From assembly GCA_958430865.1 (NCBI GenBank), contig CAUDNR010001165.1, forward strand, positions 943 through 18,872: 17,930 nucleotides of DNA, given 5' to 3'. The notes beneath the pieces are model-generated. The model searched no databases. It was given only the letters and a program-made list of their open reading frames with translations, and had not been told where the DNA came from. A program made the position numbers and the translations under genes. This document shows positions 1-9,409 of the stretch, one piece after another (the first letter of the stretch is position 1; each line of letters starts with the position of its first letter). Source of the DNA: Entrophospora sp. SA101. Taxonomy: Eukaryota; Glomeromycota; Glomeromycetes; Entrophosporales; Entrophosporaceae.

Positions 1-377
1 TTTGACAAAGATACCTTATCTTTATGATTATTAATATTTATATCTGACCAATAATCAAAATTTTCTTCAACATTATCAGATGAATTTTCCAGAATATGAG
101 ATAATTTGGATTCTGTAGAATCATCATCATCAACAATAAAAATTTCCCCAAAGTCTCCTGACCGTCTTTTTTTATCATTGCCTCTATTTGGCACTACAAT
201 TGATAAATAATGTGGATGACAAAGTTGATCACCAATCTTAAGGTAATTATAATCTTCATATGTTTTATGTTTTATAGCTTTGTTTTTAGAATCTTCAGTA
301 AAAGTTCTAAATTTATTTGTATTAGGATCATTATTTTTACAGTTTTCAACTTTACATGGACCATAGTTTTGTCTCAT
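1..377 (-). CDS. N-terminal part of unrecognised Cys/His-rich protein (runs off left edge)
   Basis: An open frame of 125 codons without a stop starts at the ATG at 377 and leaves the window at position 1, so only the N-terminus is visible. It begins MRQNYGPCKVENCKNN and carries two cysteines five residues apart near residues 8 and 13. A second cluster, DQLCHPHYL near residues 53-61, gives a Cys-x2-His pair. Together these could bind one zinc ion. The middle is basic (DKKRRS) and the visible end is rich in Asp, Glu, Ser and Asn. From memory, short N-terminal C-x4-C...C-x2-H modules of this style recur in predicted proteins of arbuscular mycorrhizal fungi, but I cannot name the family. No intron is needed in the visible part. 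Function unknown; a DNA-binding or transposon-derived protein is possible. Confidence 0.6.
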   Translation of the reverse strand, partial: MRQNYGPCKVENCKNNDPNTNKFRTFTEDSKNKAIKHKTYEDYNYLKIGDQLCHPHYLSIVVPNRGNDKKRRSGDFGEIFIVDDDDSTESKLSHILENSSDNVEENFDYWSDININNHKDKVSLS

Positions 378-1010
378 TTTAAAACAATTTATTTTTTTTA
401 TTTTATTTAATATGTTAAATTTAAGTTTTTATGAAAATCTAATTGAATTTTTCAGTGGTTTTTTATCTCATTTTGAAATATGCATTTAATTAATAGAAAT
501 TAATTGATTTTGTAAGTTTAAATTGTTTTGTTTAACAAATATAAATGTGAATTATATTATACGCGTTTATTAAAAATTTTTTTTGGCAATGATATTCAAG
601 CCAATAAGATTCGATTTTTGTGTGATATTTCGAAGGGAGATCATCACAAAAATTAGCCAATGAAATCAAATGTCCACTATGCTATTTTTTTATAAAATCA
701 CGATTTTGCAAATCACCGAAAATAATCGGTAAAAAATTCCGAAAATTTTAAAAAATTCAAATGAGAGATTCATGTTTTAAAAATATTTGTACTTCTAATA
801 AAAACCGTTTTTAGGTTCTGACATATATGCGTACAGTCAAAAAAACCTTTGTTTTAACAAATTATAATTAAAGCGAATCATAATTAAATTCGCGTCACAA
901 TGAATCATAATTAAATTCACGTTCAACAAGTTTAAAAGCTTGTATACATCGCAGTTATTTGCGGAGAATTAAAACGAAATGCAAAATGTTTAAAAATTGT
1001 TGAATTGGGC
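378..1010. other. Intergenic, no gene seen
   Basis: This very AT-rich stretch lies upstream of the minus-strand gene at 1-377 and presumably holds its promoter. No open frame of believable composition is present. A short direct repeat around 870-920 has two copies of a motif like AATCATAATTAAATTC. I see no tRNA-like fold. Confidence 0.5.
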
Positions 1011-1049
1011 TAGAGTTCCTATCATAATACAAATTCTTCGTTTTATATC

Positions 1050-1500
1050 CATTTTATTCTCGTTTTATCCGTTTGTTTTATTATTATTCATTTTATTAGT
1101 TTTTATTCATTTTATTCGTTTTTACTTGTTTTATTCGTTTTGTTCCTTTTGTTCGTTTTTATTCATTTTATTCATTTTGTTCGTTTTGTTTGTTTTGTTC
1201 GCTTTTATTCCTTTTGTTCGTTTTGTCGTTTTTACTCGTTGTATTCGTTTTGTTTGTTCTGTCCATTTTGTCCGTTTGTTCGTTTTGTTCGTTTTTACTC
1301 GTTTTATTCGTTTTGTCCGTTTTGTCCGTTTTGTTCGTTTTTACTCGTTTTATTCTTTTGTTCGTTTTTTTCTTTATGTTCGTTTTGTTCATTTTTATTT
1401 GTTTTTATTCGTTTAATTCGTTTTGTTCCTTTTGTTCCTTTTGTTCGTTTTTATTCGTTTTGTTCTGTTTTATTCGTTTTATTCGTTTTATTGTGTTTAT
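1050..1500. repeat. Minisatellite of 9-bp units, TTTTRTTCG type
   Basis: About 450 bp consist almost wholly of variants of TTTTGTTCG and TTTTATTCG, with occasional TTTTTACTCG units. The plus strand is T-rich with a regular CG every unit. Because 9 is divisible by 3, all frames stay open and give artificial Phe/Val/Leu/Cys-rich or Lys/Asn/Thr-rich translations; these are not genes. Related scraps occur near 2519-2539 (same orientation) and 8340-8460 (opposite strand). Confidence 0.85.
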
Positions 1501-1509
1501 TTGAATAAG

Positions 1510-1765
1510 TTGAGCAGACTCGAGTTAAAACTTGAATTTTCAAGTTCGAGCTGAATTCAAGAAAACAGGCTCTTAAATGGGTTAAAGTATTAGGATTAAT
1601 GTTCGCTACTTGAAAAATTTTTATGTAACGTCAAACTCGAGCCAAGTCGAGTTGAGCTGAACGTTTGGCTCGAGCTCGACTCGAAAGTCTCGGGCCTATT
1701 ATTTCTTAGCTCGAGCTCGGCTCGAACTCGAAATTTCGAGCTTCAGTTCGAGCCGGCTCGGCTCG
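1510..1765. repeat. TCGAG/GCTCGA-rich repeat
   Basis: The segment is much more GC-rich than its surroundings and is built from overlapping TCGAG, GAGCTCG and GGCTCG words, many self-complementary (for example CTCGAGCTCG near 1671-1680 and again near 1711). The density of palindromic words suggests a terminal or subterminal part of a transposable element. I do not see a matching second end and cannot assign a family. Confidence 0.5.
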
Positions 1766-1779
1766 TTTGGAGCTTTAGA

Positions 1780-1947
1780 AAAGACCATACACTCATTCTT
1801 GAAAGTAAGAGAAGATACAAAGAAACATTGGTTTTTTCAAACAGTGCACATAAGACTGAACTACAGAAAATCAATGCCATTATAATAAATGAAATGTCTA
1901 TGGTGGAGAATGATCTGCTCATCTTCATCCACAATATATTCTTCTGA
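1780..1947 (+). pseudogene. PIF1/Helitron-type helicase fragment (Walker B region)
   Basis: In the frame starting at 1741 the plus strand reads about 50 plausible residues up to a stop at 1945-1947. The key part is AIIINEMSMVENDLLIFI at 1876-1929. It matches the Walker B segment of PIF1-like helicases, where a hydrophobic strand precedes D-E-[IM]-S-M and then a helix. Here the catalytic Asp is Asn (NEMSM). The P-loop and all downstream helicase motifs are missing, and the upstream reading runs straight into the TCGAG repeat. This is therefore a dead scrap, probably from a Helitron or another PIF1-carrying element. Identification rests on one motif. Confidence 0.4.
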
Positions 1948-2070
1948 GTTCACAACAATAACTCAACAAATATAACAAACACCTTTGATTTTTTTTTTGG
2001 TATTGGTATGTTAACATTAACATGGATCACATCAATCAATATCATAATCACTATGTTTAAAAAAAATCAT

Positions 2071-2241
2071 TTAGATTAATTTATAAAATCGAATTTTATT
2101 TTTTATTAAATAATCTTTACTATTATTTTGTGAATCACTTATTGAAGCATCCTTGTTTTTCTCAAGTTGTATTTCTCCTAGACTTTTTGCAATTGAATTT
2201 TTATCAGTAGAAAAAATTGGTTTCCCGAGTAACTTGTCATA
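2071..2241 (-). other. Unidentified open frame, possible gene scrap
   Basis: On the minus strand a 56-codon frame is open between a TGA at 2244-2242 and the TAA at 2073-2071. Its composition is protein-like rather than low-complexity, with a stretch reading NSIAKSLGEIQLEKNKD. It has no ATG near its upstream end and I recognise no domain. It may be a decayed exon or chance. Confidence 0.15.
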
Positions 2242-2279
2242 TCAACAAAAAATAATTAGTAATGATCAGTGAGGTGATA

Positions 2280-2424
2280 ATCATGTATTTTTCCGCAAAA
2301 ATCATCCACAATCGTTAAATCAATTTCTAAATAAGGATAACACGCACCCAACCCACCAATAAAATTGGATATTTTCATGATACTGCACAAAATTGTAAAT
2401 GATTTTTGCGGAAAAATACACGAT
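2280..2424. repeat. Foldback / MITE-like element with 33-bp inverted arms
   Basis: The left arm at 2280-2312 and the right arm at 2392-2424 are inverted copies matching at 30 of 33 positions; the core is TATTTTTCCGCAAAAATCAT. They enclose a 79-bp loop. The 145-bp hairpin-capable unit resembles a miniature inverted-repeat element or a solo foldback. I see no clear target-site duplication. The minus-strand frame across it is an artefact of the repeat. Confidence 0.65.
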
Positions 2425-2460
2425 TTTAGTCCCACAATAATAAAATCCAAAGTTCATTTT

Positions 2461-2539
2461 GAATTATTTGCTTTATTTCATTTTATTTTGAATTATTTGT
2501 TTTATTTCATTTTATTTTGAATTATTCGTTTTATTCGAA
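2461..2539. repeat. 29-bp tandem repeat, about 2.7 copies
   Basis: Copies start at 2461, 2490 and 2519. The first two differ at one base; the third is partial and turns into the TTTTATTCG-type sequence seen at 1050-1500. Each unit begins GAATTATTTG. Confidence 0.8.
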
Positions 2540-4280
2540 TAGAAACCCTAGTTCTGGTCAAGTGCAAGTTTTTTTCCAGTTGCACACGTACTCTTATTGC
2601 AGGTAAGTTCTGGTCAGTGTCTCCAGCTTCATATGCTCCAAAAAAAAAATAGAAATATATTACTTGAGGCATCAATACAAGCAATATAATAAAATTAAAC
2701 ATCAGAAAGGATTATTAATCAATCATACCAACTTTTATTAACCAATTACAGTTTTTATTATCAAAAAATCGAAGGAAATTTTCAAGTGTATTTATACTTC
2801 TTGAAGTATTACAAATACGAATTTTTACATAATAAATAGAATGATTAATAATTAATGTTAAATGGTGATGTCAAAAATGAATTGATTGACAACAATTGGG
2901 ATCCGGGTTGGACCTCATTGTAAACCCAGTTTTGGAATGAAATAAGCTCTTTCATGACCCATAAGTCGTTATTGTATTAAGAGAAGCCATTAATTAATTA
3001 ATGATCATGTATAGATAGGACTGGAGATTATATTACTGATTTCCGACAGCTTTTAATTGGTAAAAATTATGAAAAAGAAAAGAAGTAATGATGAGCCATA
3101 ATTTTCATAGTTATTGGGCAATTTAATCATGGACGTAAATATGACAAAAAAAGTACACCGAGTAGTTTTAAAAGTAAGAAACAAAAAATATGGTTTTTTC
3201 CTCTCATTAATGACATGTTTTTTATTATGGAATGGCAAATATGTAATAAAGACATTTTAAGATTCGCTGTATATTTGAATTTTCCAAAAAAAAGGTGATT
3301 TACCATTAAACTATCCACCGAGATTGCCTGGTTATCGTGTACTTATATTCAGTAAAAAAAAATTCGCTCTTCTATTGGATTGCCTGTTATCCCCTAAATA
3401 TGAGCTTTTTTATGGAGCTTACAAACGTAAAACGCGTGAAAACACAAAAAAAAACATATAGCGTTCAAACTGATGCATAATTTAAATCATATTTTTCAAG
3501 TTAATTCTATATATAAAAGTTGTGTTTACTTGTTGATTTTTCCTTTTTAAAGACAAAGTTAAAATCACATTTGTTCAAACTGTATCTATTATTCGCGCTT
3601 AAAATACATATACGCAAGTTAATTTTGGGAGCTTTTATTTAGTACATGTGTCGTATTTACTCCAAAAAAAAACGATCCTTTTTTATATAATCTGTTGTTG
3701 TTGACCTGTCAGGTCAATCAGATCGAGTTAACAATCGAAGAAACTCAAATCAGGTCAGGTGATCACTATACGCGATTTGCTCGGAGCCTCTAATCAAAAA
3801 TTTATTACTATTACAGAGCCAATAAATAATATTTACGGGTTTGAATTTATTTATTTTAATTAACTACGGATTTTGTCATTGTTTCCTGATAATAACCTAC
3901 CCAATACTAAAAGTAAAGTCGTGGTTTTTAACCAATCCTTTTTGTATTGTTTCAATTTGCATTTGGAATTTGAAAACTTCTGTATATATTATTAGTAAGT
4001 GGCTGGGATCCTTGTTAGGTTCTCTCTCGTGTGGTTTCTTTCCGTGTTTTTTTTTGGTAATGGATATTACCATAATAGAAGAAACGAAAAATAAAGTACA
4101 TGTTAGTCTTTAAATGAAAGGATAGAGGATAGAAAATATATTTTTAGTGAAATGTGAACATAGGTATTTATTTTATATCAGCTCTATTGAAAAGGAGTCT
4201 AAGAAGCAATAATAAAATTTTTTGATCAAAAATCGTCGATCGCAAAAAAAAAATTTTTTTTACGCTCAAAAAGAAAAATT
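2540..4280. other. Long intergenic stretch, no gene seen
   Basis: About 1.7 kb upstream of the mL38 gene contain no supportable gene. The longest open frames (for example 3841-4113 plus and 3127-3318 minus) lack domain features and consist of aromatic/aliphatic residues expected from AT-rich noise. A less AT-rich patch at 2897-2965 contains GATCCGGGTTGGACC and could be repeat-derived. The region also holds the palindrome at 3701-3717 listed separately. Confidence 0.5.
3701..3717. repeat. 17-bp perfect palindrome TTGACCTG-T-CAGGTCAA
   Basis: Two 8-bp arms are perfectly complementary around a single central T. A further half-copy, CAGGTCAGGTGATCAC, lies about 35 bp downstream. It could be a dimeric transcription-factor site, but nothing else supports a regulatory role. 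Confidence 0.4.
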
Positions 4281-6159
4281 ATGTTTAAAAGAAGAATTTT
4301 TTCATTATTAAGCATTCCACAAACTACAGCCGAAAATTATTACATTGTAAGTAATAATAAAGCAATTTTTTAAAAAAAAGAATAAGAATAAACTTAATTA
4401 AAAATACATATATGGTTTTTACTCGAGCGTCTTTTTAAAAAGCCTCATTTTCTTAGTTTACGAAAATTGACAACAACACAAAATGTTAGTCAAATAAAAG
4501 AACAACTTTCTAAAAAACAATTAGCTGTTAAATTACCATTATCAAAAACTCCAACACCGCCTAAAGTTTATAAACCACCAGCATTAGGTGTTAATCCAGC
4601 TTACGACGAAGCCTTAAAATACATCAATGAAGACAAACAAAGAAAATTAGAAGAGATTAAAGTGATCGAGGCTCAAATAAGCGAATTGTTGAAAGGTTTG
4701 ATTCGCGACATTTAATTTAATTAAAATAAATTATTATTACTTTTATAATTGAATTTGCTTTTTCATTATTTACAATAGATAAAAACAAAAGTGAAGAACA
4801 AGATGATAAATTAAGTCAATTGGAAAATAAAAAAACTGATTTAGAGATCCTGTCACAAGTAAATGATCCAGAAATTCAATGGAAATATAATAATAACAAA
4901 GGTAAATTGTAATAATAGAAGATATTCTATAAGAAATTATTTAGAGATCTTTATATAAACAAATAATCTAATAAAATTACATCTCTCTGATTAGATTCAA
5001 TTGATATGTCAAATGCTGTTTATCGTCATTTAAGAGAAAAAGAATGGAGGATTGAGTCACTTCCAATATTGGTAAATAACATTTATTAGAAAAAAGCATT
5101 TATTGTTGTCTATAATTAATTGATTCTACGATATCTATTATTTATTGTTATCCGTTATTTTATCTTCTAGAGACAACGTATAGAACAAATGTATGTAGTT
5201 CCAGATTTATTTCCTACATTTGAACCAAAAATTGATCTTCAATTCAAATACAAAAAAATCATTGAACCAGGAGTTTTCCTATTTCCAGGAATGGTAAATT
5301 TTCTTTTTTTTTTTTTACATTTAGATAAATAAACCAACAGAATCAAAAAAGTCTGAAATTTATTTCTTTTATAAAGACTATTAAAGAACCGGTGATAATT
5401 GCAACAAACTTTCATACCGAGACACGATTATACACACTGATTTTTGTTAATCCTGGTAATTTATTTCATTTAGGATTGATCATTTTTAAAATAATAATTA
5501 TTAATACATTTTGGATAATCTTTATTTCAGATATGCCTGATACGAAAAATCAATCATATCAAACACAGTGGCTTTGGTTGATGTAAGTAATTGAGATGAT
5601 TTAAAATATTTTTGATCTTTATTGATGAAATGATAAAGCAAAATTTTTGATTACATTCTCAAAAAAAAAGAAGAAACATTCCTTTAAATGCAACAAAATC
5701 TAATATCCTTGGAGGCCAGATAATTTTACCTTACACGCCACCACACCCACCTAAAGGAACATTTTATCATAGATACACTTTTGCTATATTCGAACAGTTT
5801 AACAATGAAAAGATCCTAGTGAATAATAATAACGTAGGTCCGAATATGGATGTTAGAAGTTTTGTCGAGAAATATAAATTGACATTACGTGGCGCAACTT
5901 TCTTTAGAGAAGTGTGGGATATAGAAGTTTCAAGAATTTACAAAGATATCTTAAGTAAGTTTTGTTCCGCAAAGTTTTTTTTTTCATTTTTTATTTTAAT
6001 AATTACATGTTTTAATTTGTAGAAACACATGAGCCTCAATATGGACCAATACCTAAAAGTGATTATTATTTGGATAAAACTGGAAAAAAGAAACCAAAAT
6101 ATCCTGAAATTGTAAAGGGGTTTTTCGATTCCAAAAAGAACTTAGTACCATATGAATAA
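4281..6159 (+). CDS. Mitochondrial large-subunit ribosomal protein mL38 (PEBP-domain protein)
   Basis: Nine exons join in phase to 397 residues: 4281-4346, 4443-4695, 4779-4901, 4995-5071, 5171-5293, 5377-5455, 5531-5582, 5671-5954 and 6023-6159. The product is the mL38 family (yeast MRPL35, human MRPL38), a structural protein of the mitochondrial large ribosomal subunit. The N-terminus, MFKRRIFSLLSIPQ, is basic and hydrophobic like a mitochondrial presequence. A charged helical stretch (about residues 75-130) precedes a phosphatidylethanolamine-binding-protein fold at about 185-335. That fold shows VNPDMPD (residues 238-244), WLIRNIP and a GTFYHRYTFAIFEQ block ending near residue 300. Length fits the family (about 370-380). 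The exon 1/exon 2 join (AAG acceptor at 4441-4442) is the least certain; acceptor 4427 also keeps frame. The exon 8 acceptor at 5670 was chosen because it restores W-L-x-x-N-I-P spacing. Confidence 0.88.
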
Positions 6160-6829
6160 ATTAATTGTTACATTTTCTGGGCAATAAGGATTTATCTAAA
6201 TATTTAAATTTGTTTTGAATCTATTAATGTTAAATATTAAGAATAATCTACCATTATTATTGCTGATTGATAAAATCAAAGTCTACTGGTATAAACAGTA
6301 CATTAGGGTGTACAGTTGTTTTCATTTTTGATGGCCATATACTATCTTTATCTATCTAGTTGAGCTGCAAAAATTATTTTGTGGCATAATGTTGGTATGA
6401 CCCATATAATAAAATAATAGATGTCCATTGTATTTATTGTCAGATCCAAACCAAATTGCACCTTTCTCACCCGAGTAAGACGGGCGAGTTATTGAAATTT
6501 TTTAAAATAAACTTTTGTGAAACTGCCTTTGGTAAATTTTCAATATTTCCCGCGATCATTTTTCTGCTAATGATAAACATATTTACACAACCATGGGCAA
6601 GTAAAATTTGGTAGACTTTGAATTTGATTGGTATATCGTATTCTTCTAACGACACACCTTTTCTGCTTAACACTCTTGTCATCGAATATTTTACAAAGAA
6701 ATTACAGATCATTATATATATATATATATATATATAATATTTAATGAATCAGAAAGTAATAAGTTACATAAAATTTTTTGAGAAAAATACAGTGAATAAA
6801 AAAATTTTTTGGTATAAAAAAAGATATTT
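6160..6829. other. Convergent intergenic region with (TA)12
   Basis: This lies between the 3' ends of mL38 (plus) and the propeller gene (minus), so it should hold both 3' UTRs. A pure (TA)12 tract spans 6713-6736. An 81-codon minus-strand frame at 6467-6712 has non-repetitive composition but no recognisable domain, and I do not call it a gene. I see no clear terminators; eukaryotic poly(A) signals cannot be singled out in such AT-rich DNA. Confidence 0.5.
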
Positions 6830-7651
6830 TTAAATATTAATAGCAATTAAAGCGTTAGTTCCACTCCAGTCCTCGTTGCTAACTACTCTAACTGCTCTTT
6901 TAACGGTATCTAATTCTAATAATTCACTACCATCAACCAAATAAACCTTTGTATCAATTACAGCGGTACATTTAACATCGACCCAGGTTCTTGTTGAATA
7001 ATCATCATAGTCATTAAAATCATCATCATTAGAATCATTGTCACTTTCCCCTTCTTTATTAAAAAACAATTTACATTCTCCAGTTTCCACGTCAACTTCC
7101 CACAACCAATGACAAAACGCTAACAACATTCCGTTAACATTAACTAATGCTTTACAATTTGACCAATCGTCATCATTGCCTATTTTTTCAGGTTTATAAT
7201 TTTTTGAAGTATCAATGCACCATAAATTATTTGAAGTTGTAAAATATATTTTATCATTAATACTGGTAGCGACATTTACTTCTGACCAATCATCATCACT
7301 GGATCCATCAGAAAAATCTATACAACTGCCAACTTTTTGATCAACCAACCAAAGTTTATCGCAAAATGAAAATAATTTATTTCCTAAAGTTTCTGGAGAT
7401 TTAATTGAAATTAAGACATTGCATGCATCCCAACCACCTTTATCAACTCTTCTTCTGGCACCATCATCATTTAATGAGATTTCCCAAAGATTGCCATACG
7501 ATGTAGTTAAATAAATATTATTTGTGGGAGTTATTGCAGCAGCAGTTGTTGTGGACCAGTCTTCTGCGTCGTAAACTTTGTAAGAGCCAGTTTCTGGAAT
7601 AACAGTATATATTTTATTTGCAATGGCCAATAACCTTTTCTTAATAATCAT
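6830..7651 (-). CDS. Six-bladed beta-propeller protein of unknown role (tectonin/WD-like repeats)
   Basis: A single uninterrupted frame encodes 273 residues. Six repeats of about 40-60 residues share a core D-W-S-x-x-x-A-[LV]-[IV] followed by a strand like KIYFTTSNNLWCID. The core Trp residues are at about 32, 74, 122, 163, 223 and 262. The last DWS core is at the extreme C-terminus, while the strand that should follow it (RLLAIANKIYTVIPETG) opens the protein. This implies Velcro-style closure of a six-bladed ring. An acidic Asp/Asn/Ser loop at 200-219 lengthens one blade. No signal peptide or membrane segment is seen. I chose the ATG at 7651: the frame extends to 7756, but the added residues translate an 18-bp tandem repeat in the leader. 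The repeat style resembles tectonin-type propellers, which bind carbohydrates or proteins; the ligand is unknown. Confidence 0.7.
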   Translation of the reverse strand: MIIKKRLLAIANKIYTVIPETGSYKVYDAEDWSTTTAAAITPTNNIYLTTSYGNLWEISLNDDGARRRVDKGGWDACNVLISIKSPETLGNKLFSFCDKLWLVDQKVGSCIDFSDGSSDDDWSEVNVATSINDKIYFTTSNNLWCIDTSKNYKPEKIGNDDDWSNCKALVNVNGMLLAFCHWLWEVDVETGECKLFFNKEGESDNDSNDDDFNDYDDYSTRTWVDVKCTAVIDTKVYLVDGSELLELDTVKRAVRVVSNEDWSGTNALIAINI

Positions 7652-7661
7652 ATTAAATGTT

Positions 7662-7713
7662 AAATGAAAAATAAATGATAAATGAAAAATAAATGATAAA
7701 TGAAAAAATAAAT
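7662..7713. repeat. 18-bp tandem repeat in the leader of the propeller gene
   Basis: Almost three copies of AAATGAAAAATAAATGAT begin at 7662, 7680 and 7698, just upstream of the chosen start at 7651. Translated on the minus strand they give repeated HLSFIF units, which is why the longer open frame should not be trusted. Confidence 0.75.
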
Positions 7714-8334
7714 TTAAAATGAAAAAATAATGAAAAAAAAGGTTTAGTAGTACCAATGAATAAATTCGCTTATTAATATTAATCCAAATGTTTTAATCAA
7801 TTGTTTGAAAATTAAATATTCTACAATTGGATTAATGATAATCGACATTGCGCAAAAATTCTCAACTTTATTAATCGGGTTGACTACTTCATAATCTGAA
7901 TGAGCAATTTAGCTAAACTGACTAAACTATTTATATGGTCATTATGTTAGTCAAAGACAATTGTTACTCAAATTAAGGCTTTAACCCTTTACTGGTTAAC
8001 TAGTTTTGATTTAACACGTGAAATTTTTTAACTTCAAACGAATATAACCATAGTATATAATAGTAATGGTAGTGGTATATATATGCACTATCAAAATTTT
8101 TCCTTTGTAGTCCTTGTAGTGACAAGAGTAATAATAATAGCAGAAGTAATTGACATTTTTTCTTTTCTTTTCTTTAGTCAATTAATAATAATAGTTATGG
8201 AGAGTGGTTTTTCTCTTGTAATGATAACAATAATAGTGTTTTAAATTTTTTTCTACTAGCAAATAGTCATATAGTAATGGTAGGATGAATTTGAACATTC
8301 AAAAATTACATTGAATGTTTGTTTAATTGAATCA

Positions 8335-8460
8335 AATGATTTGAATAAAATGAATAAGTTGAATAAACAAAACAAATAATTCAAATACAGTAAAATGAAA
8401 TAATGAATAAACGAATAATGAATAGAATGAATAATGAATAATGAATAAAATCAAACAATT
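8335..8460. repeat. Low-complexity GAATAA/GAATGA tract
   Basis: The tract is built from GAATAA, GAATGA and CGAATAA words and looks like the reverse complement of degenerate TTTTATTCG units. It also shares ACAAATAATTCAAA with the reverse complement of the 29-bp repeat at 2461-2539. The sequence following each, CGAATAGAAAC, occurs on the plus strand at both loci (about 2536 and 8489). Confidence 0.5.
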
Positions 8461-8850
8461 ACATTTAATTTGAATAAGAATTTGTAATACGAATAGAAAC
8501 TAGTCACAAGTCCGAAAAAAAGTAAAGATTGATACCAACCTCTATTTTTAATGGCAATAATAAAATAAAAGATGATCTAAAAACAATTTTTTGTGCATAT
8601 ATGGATAATATGAATAACCAGCTGATAATGGCTGTTCAATTGCCAAGACTTTGATTATTGAATTGCCAAAATTTTGATTCAACTTATTTCGTTTCACAAT
8701 GATCGGGAGTGATACAGAAAAATTTTCAATAAAAGAATCTGGTTACTTAAATTAGAAAGACCTTCTGATATTTTAAATTTCGGACTGAGAGATTTATAGA
8801 TGACTTGAATCATACTTATTGAAAAATTTTCGTAATGGTGCTATACAATT

Positions 8851-8872
8851 CCCATATATATATATATATGGG
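8851..8872. repeat. 22-bp palindrome CCC(AT)8GGG
   Basis: Perfect self-complementarity: an alternating AT core of 16 bp is capped by CCC and GGG. It can extrude as a cruciform. No flanking gene suggests a role. Confidence 0.6.
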
Positions 8873-9409
8873 GATTTCTAAAAACCAGATTAAAGACTTC
8901 CTTGGCTGAAACTGAGGTTTTTACATAAAATGATATTAATCTATAACTTGAGGAGGATTATAATTTGCTGAGACTGTCTTTCTTCATCTCCGAGATAAAT
9001 AATTCAAGATCAAGATTGTTACACGGGAAAAAGGAAATCGACTCCCCGAAATTTAAAACTTCATTAATAATTATTTATTATATCAGTTATATAGTGCGTC
9101 TCGGCGACAGTTTTTGAGAAAAAAATTACAATAAAAAATGCAATAAAAATTTTATTGTCACGTGTTTGTGAAGATTATGATAATATGTACATATAGATAG
9201 TTAAGGAAAATTTTGTTCATAATATGGTTCTCGGTTTTTTTTTCTTGCCGTTATCGCGTGATAAAATATTGACCATACAAATTCAAATTTCAATCGTTCA
9301 TTCTTAATATTAATATGAAAAATTTGTGTGTAACACGTCACTTTGGGGTTAACATAGTAAATTTGTTAAACTTATAGAGAAAGATCTTGATTTCAAAATT
9401 ACACCTTGC

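Noticed and set aside
997..1508. Several overlapping Phe/Val/Leu/Cys-rich open frames of 100-139 codons, and a Lys/Asn/Thr-rich one on the minus strand
   Set aside because: All are translations of the 9-bp minisatellite, whose unit length keeps several frames open; there is no domain or start context.
3053..3318. Two overlapping minus-strand frames of about 60 codons
   Set aside because: They overlap in different frames and contain only noise-like aliphatic and aromatic stretches.
3841..4113. 90-codon plus-strand frame with hydrophobic, membrane-like composition
   Set aside because: Starts with a non-ATG codon, and AT-rich DNA yields such Phe/Ile/Leu runs by chance; no motif and no splice-compatible neighbours.
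6297..6325. ACAGTACATTAGGGTGTACAG as a possible Tc1/mariner end
   Set aside because: It resembles a transposon terminus next to TA, but no inverted partner such as CACCCTAATGTA is present and there is no transposase nearby.
6467..6712. 81-codon minus-strand frame between mL38 and the propeller gene
   Set aside because: Composition is reasonable but no domain is recognised, the start is next to a (TA)12 run, and it lies in the shared 3' flank of two convergent genes.
7652..7756. 35-codon N-terminal extension of the propeller frame
   Set aside because: It translates an 18-bp tandem repeat into repeated HLSFIF units, while the ATG at 7651 directly precedes the first predicted beta strand.
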